DNA from: Fidelibacterota bacterium UBA1611
GTDB taxonomy: Bacteria; Fidelibacterota; Marinisomatia; Marinisomatales; UBA1611
Direction: 5' to 3'
Assembly: GCA_002321855.1 (NCBI GenBank)
Contig: DCMX01000155.1
Span: 11,514 to 18,966 of the forward strand
DNA length: 7,453 nt
The notes beneath the pieces are model-generated. The model was given only the letters and a program-made list of their open reading frames with translations, was not told the origin of the DNA and made no database searches. The translations under genes were made by a program, and so were the position numbers. Shown here piece by piece: positions 6,322 through 7,453 of the stretch (position 1 is the stretch's first letter; every line of letters starts with the position of its first letter).

Positions 6322-7278
6322 ATGCATCGTAAGCAACGTACGGTTCAAAAACCAAAATCTTGTAATGGTATTGGTTTACATACAGGTGTAGAAAGTACGA
6401 TTACATTTCACCCTGCTCCTGAGGATTATGGTATCCGGTTCATGCGCTCTGACATTAAGAATTCACCTGAGATTAAAGCTGATATTGATCATGTGGTGGA
6501 TATATCCCGTGGAACAACAATTGAAGAAAATAATGTACGCATCCATACAGTTGAACATGCCCTGGCTGCTGTAACAGGATTGCAGATCGATAACGTTCTG
6601 ATTGAATTAAATAGTAAGGAACCACCAGTAATGGATGGTAGTGCTAAAGATTTTGTCGATGCGCTTTTAGATGCAGGCCCTATTCTTCAAGACAAAAAGC
6701 GCAAAGTCTTAGAAATAAATCGTGCGGTCAACTATACTGACTATTATCGAGATATTGATATTCATGTGATTCCATCTGACCGTTTCAGGGTTACTTTTTT
6801 GGTTGAGTATCCCCTGCCTGCGTTGGGAACACAATATGAAGCGATCTATAATATGGAAGAAGACTTTGCAGTGGAAGTAGCTCCTGCGAGGACATTTTGT
6901 TTCCTTAGCGAGGTTGAAATGTTAAGAGAACAAGGGTTGATCAAAGGTGGTTCTTTAGATAACGCATTGGTAATAGTTGATAAAGAGATAGATAAAAATG
7001 AGATAGAACGCTTGCGCCACCTCTTTGGAATAGAAGAAACTATTATTCATGGTGTAAATGGTGTTTTAAATGGGAAAGTATTAAGGTTCAAAAATGAACC
7101 TGTTCGTCACAAAACACTGGATTTGATTGGTGATTTGGCGTTACTAGGATTCCCCATAAAAGGGCATGTTACAGCTGCAAGAGCTGGACATGCCAGTAAT
7201 GTCGAATTTGTAAAGAAATTGAAAAAAGAATATTCTAAAGAATTAGACAAATTAAGGAATGGTGATATTGATGGATGA
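6322..7278 (+). CDS. lpxC: LpxC, UDP-3-O-acyl-N-acetylglucosamine deacetylase
   Basis: 318 residues (E. coli 305). This zinc amidase removes the acetyl group from UDP-3-O-acyl-GlcNAc, the committed step of lipid A synthesis, in the cytosol. The N-terminus KQRTVQKP and GIGLHTG match the family. Visible catalytic residues are Glu78 and His79 in TVEHALAA, His263 and Asp267 in RHKTLDLIGD (zinc ligands with His79), and His290 in AGHASN. Substrate-region motifs PPVMDGSA and APARTFCF are present. Between LIKGGSLDNALVIVD and the second zinc ligand there are about 25 more residues than in E. coli. This region resembles what I recall of Bacteroidota LpxC-FabZ proteins and supports an FCB origin. It follows lpxD by 21 bases with no SD, and its last eight bases overlap the start of fabZ. 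An lpxC placed beside lpxD and fabZ differs from E. coli, where it lies in the cell-division cluster. Confidence 0.97.
   Translation: MHRKQRTVQKPKSCNGIGLHTGVESTITFHPAPEDYGIRFMRSDIKNSPEIKADIDHVVDISRGTTIEENNVRIHTVEHALAAVTGLQIDNVLIELNSKEPPVMDGSAKDFVDALLDAGPILQDKKRKVLEINRAVNYTDYYRDIDIHVIPSDRFRVTFLVEYPLPALGTQYEAIYNMEEDFAVEVAPARTFCFLSEVEMLREQGLIKGGSLDNALVIVDKEIDKNEIERLRHLFGIEETIIHGVNGVLNGKVLRFKNEPVRHKTLDLIGDLALLGFPIKGHVTAARAGHASNVEFVKKLKKEYSKELDKLRNGDIDG
7261..7266 (+). promoter_or_regulatory. Possible extended Shine-Dalgarno site for fabZ
   Basis: GGTGAT, four bases before the fabZ ATG at 7271, matches the 3' part of the full anti-SD complement (AAGGAGGTGAT). AAGGA at 7254-7258 is also present but lies twelve bases away. 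Both are inside the end of lpxC, as expected for a coupled downstream gene. The match is short and could be chance. Confidence 0.35.
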
Positions 7279-7453
7279 TTTATTGCATAAAAGTAATTAC
7301 GATATTCAGGATATATTAAAAGTTTTACCTCACCGTTACCCCTTTGTTCTTATTGATCGAATTATTGAAGTAAAACCTGGTGAATCAGTCACTGCTATGA
7401 AAAATCTGACATTCAATGAACCTTATTTCCAAGGTCACTTTCCAGGACAACCA
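7271..7453 (+). CDS. fabZ: FabZ, 3-hydroxyacyl-ACP dehydratase, 3' end cut by window
   Basis: The first 61 codons are visible; the frame is open to the window end. FabZ dehydrates (3R)-hydroxyacyl-ACP to trans-2-enoyl-ACP in fatty acid synthesis and competes with lipid A synthesis for hydroxyacyl-ACP. The hot-dog-fold N-terminus shows YDIQDILKVLPHRYPFVLID (10-29) and the active-site GHFPGQP with catalytic His56. The partner Glu, normally about 14 residues later, lies outside the window. The start ATG overlaps the end of lpxC by eight bases in a different frame. The two proteins are therefore separate here, although in Bacteroidota they are commonly fused in this order. lpxA would be the expected next gene. 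Confidence 0.93.
   Translation, partial: MDDLLHKSNYDIQDILKVLPHRYPFVLIDRIIEVKPGESVTAMKNLTFNEPYFQGHFPGQP

Overview
This window is AT-rich and densely coded, with every convincing gene on the + strand. It looks like a housekeeping envelope-biogenesis locus of a Gram-negative (diderm) bacterium. Two things suggest the FCB superphylum (Bacteroidota/Chlorobi/Marinimicrobia side). LpxC has the extended region and the C-terminal sequence style (RHKTLDLIGDLALLGFPIKG) that I associate with FCB LpxC and LpxC-FabZ proteins, and several genes lack a Shine-Dalgarno (SD) sequence. A Marinimicrobia-like marine lineage is my best guess from memory of the family, not a demonstrated assignment.

Layout. (1) Positions 2-265: the 3' part of an FdxA-type seven-iron ferredoxin gene, closed by a clear Rho-independent terminator (292-321). 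(2) Positions 331-1467: an Mrp/ApbC-type P-loop ATPase whose usual CxxC cluster-binding motif is gone and replaced by a longer, cysteine-free segment. (3) Positions 1468-1587: a 120-base gap holding a possible 26-codon hydrophobic ORF whose stop overlaps the next start. (4) Positions 1588-7453: a tightly packed run uppS - bamA - ompH/skp - lpxD - lpxC - fabZ (fabZ cut by the window end). Its intergenic distances run from an 8-base overlap to 21 bases, so one operon is likely.

How the genes fit together. UppS makes the undecaprenyl lipid carrier for peptidoglycan and O-antigen precursors. BamA inserts outer-membrane beta-barrels, and OmpH/Skp chaperones those barrels across the periplasm. LpxC and LpxD carry out the second and third steps of lipid A synthesis, and FabZ supplies hydroxyacyl-ACP metabolism that competes for the same substrate pool. 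The set couples lipid carrier, outer-membrane protein and lipid A supply. Compared with the proteobacterial version (uppS-cdsA-rseP-bamA-skp-lpxD-fabZ-lpxA), cdsA and rseP are absent between uppS and bamA, and lpxC sits beside fabZ.

I found no mobile element, CRISPR array, tRNA, rRNA or defence-like system. The most unusual item is the cysteine-less Mrp with its inserted segment. The rest is ordinary core biology with some start-codon and gene-junction details.
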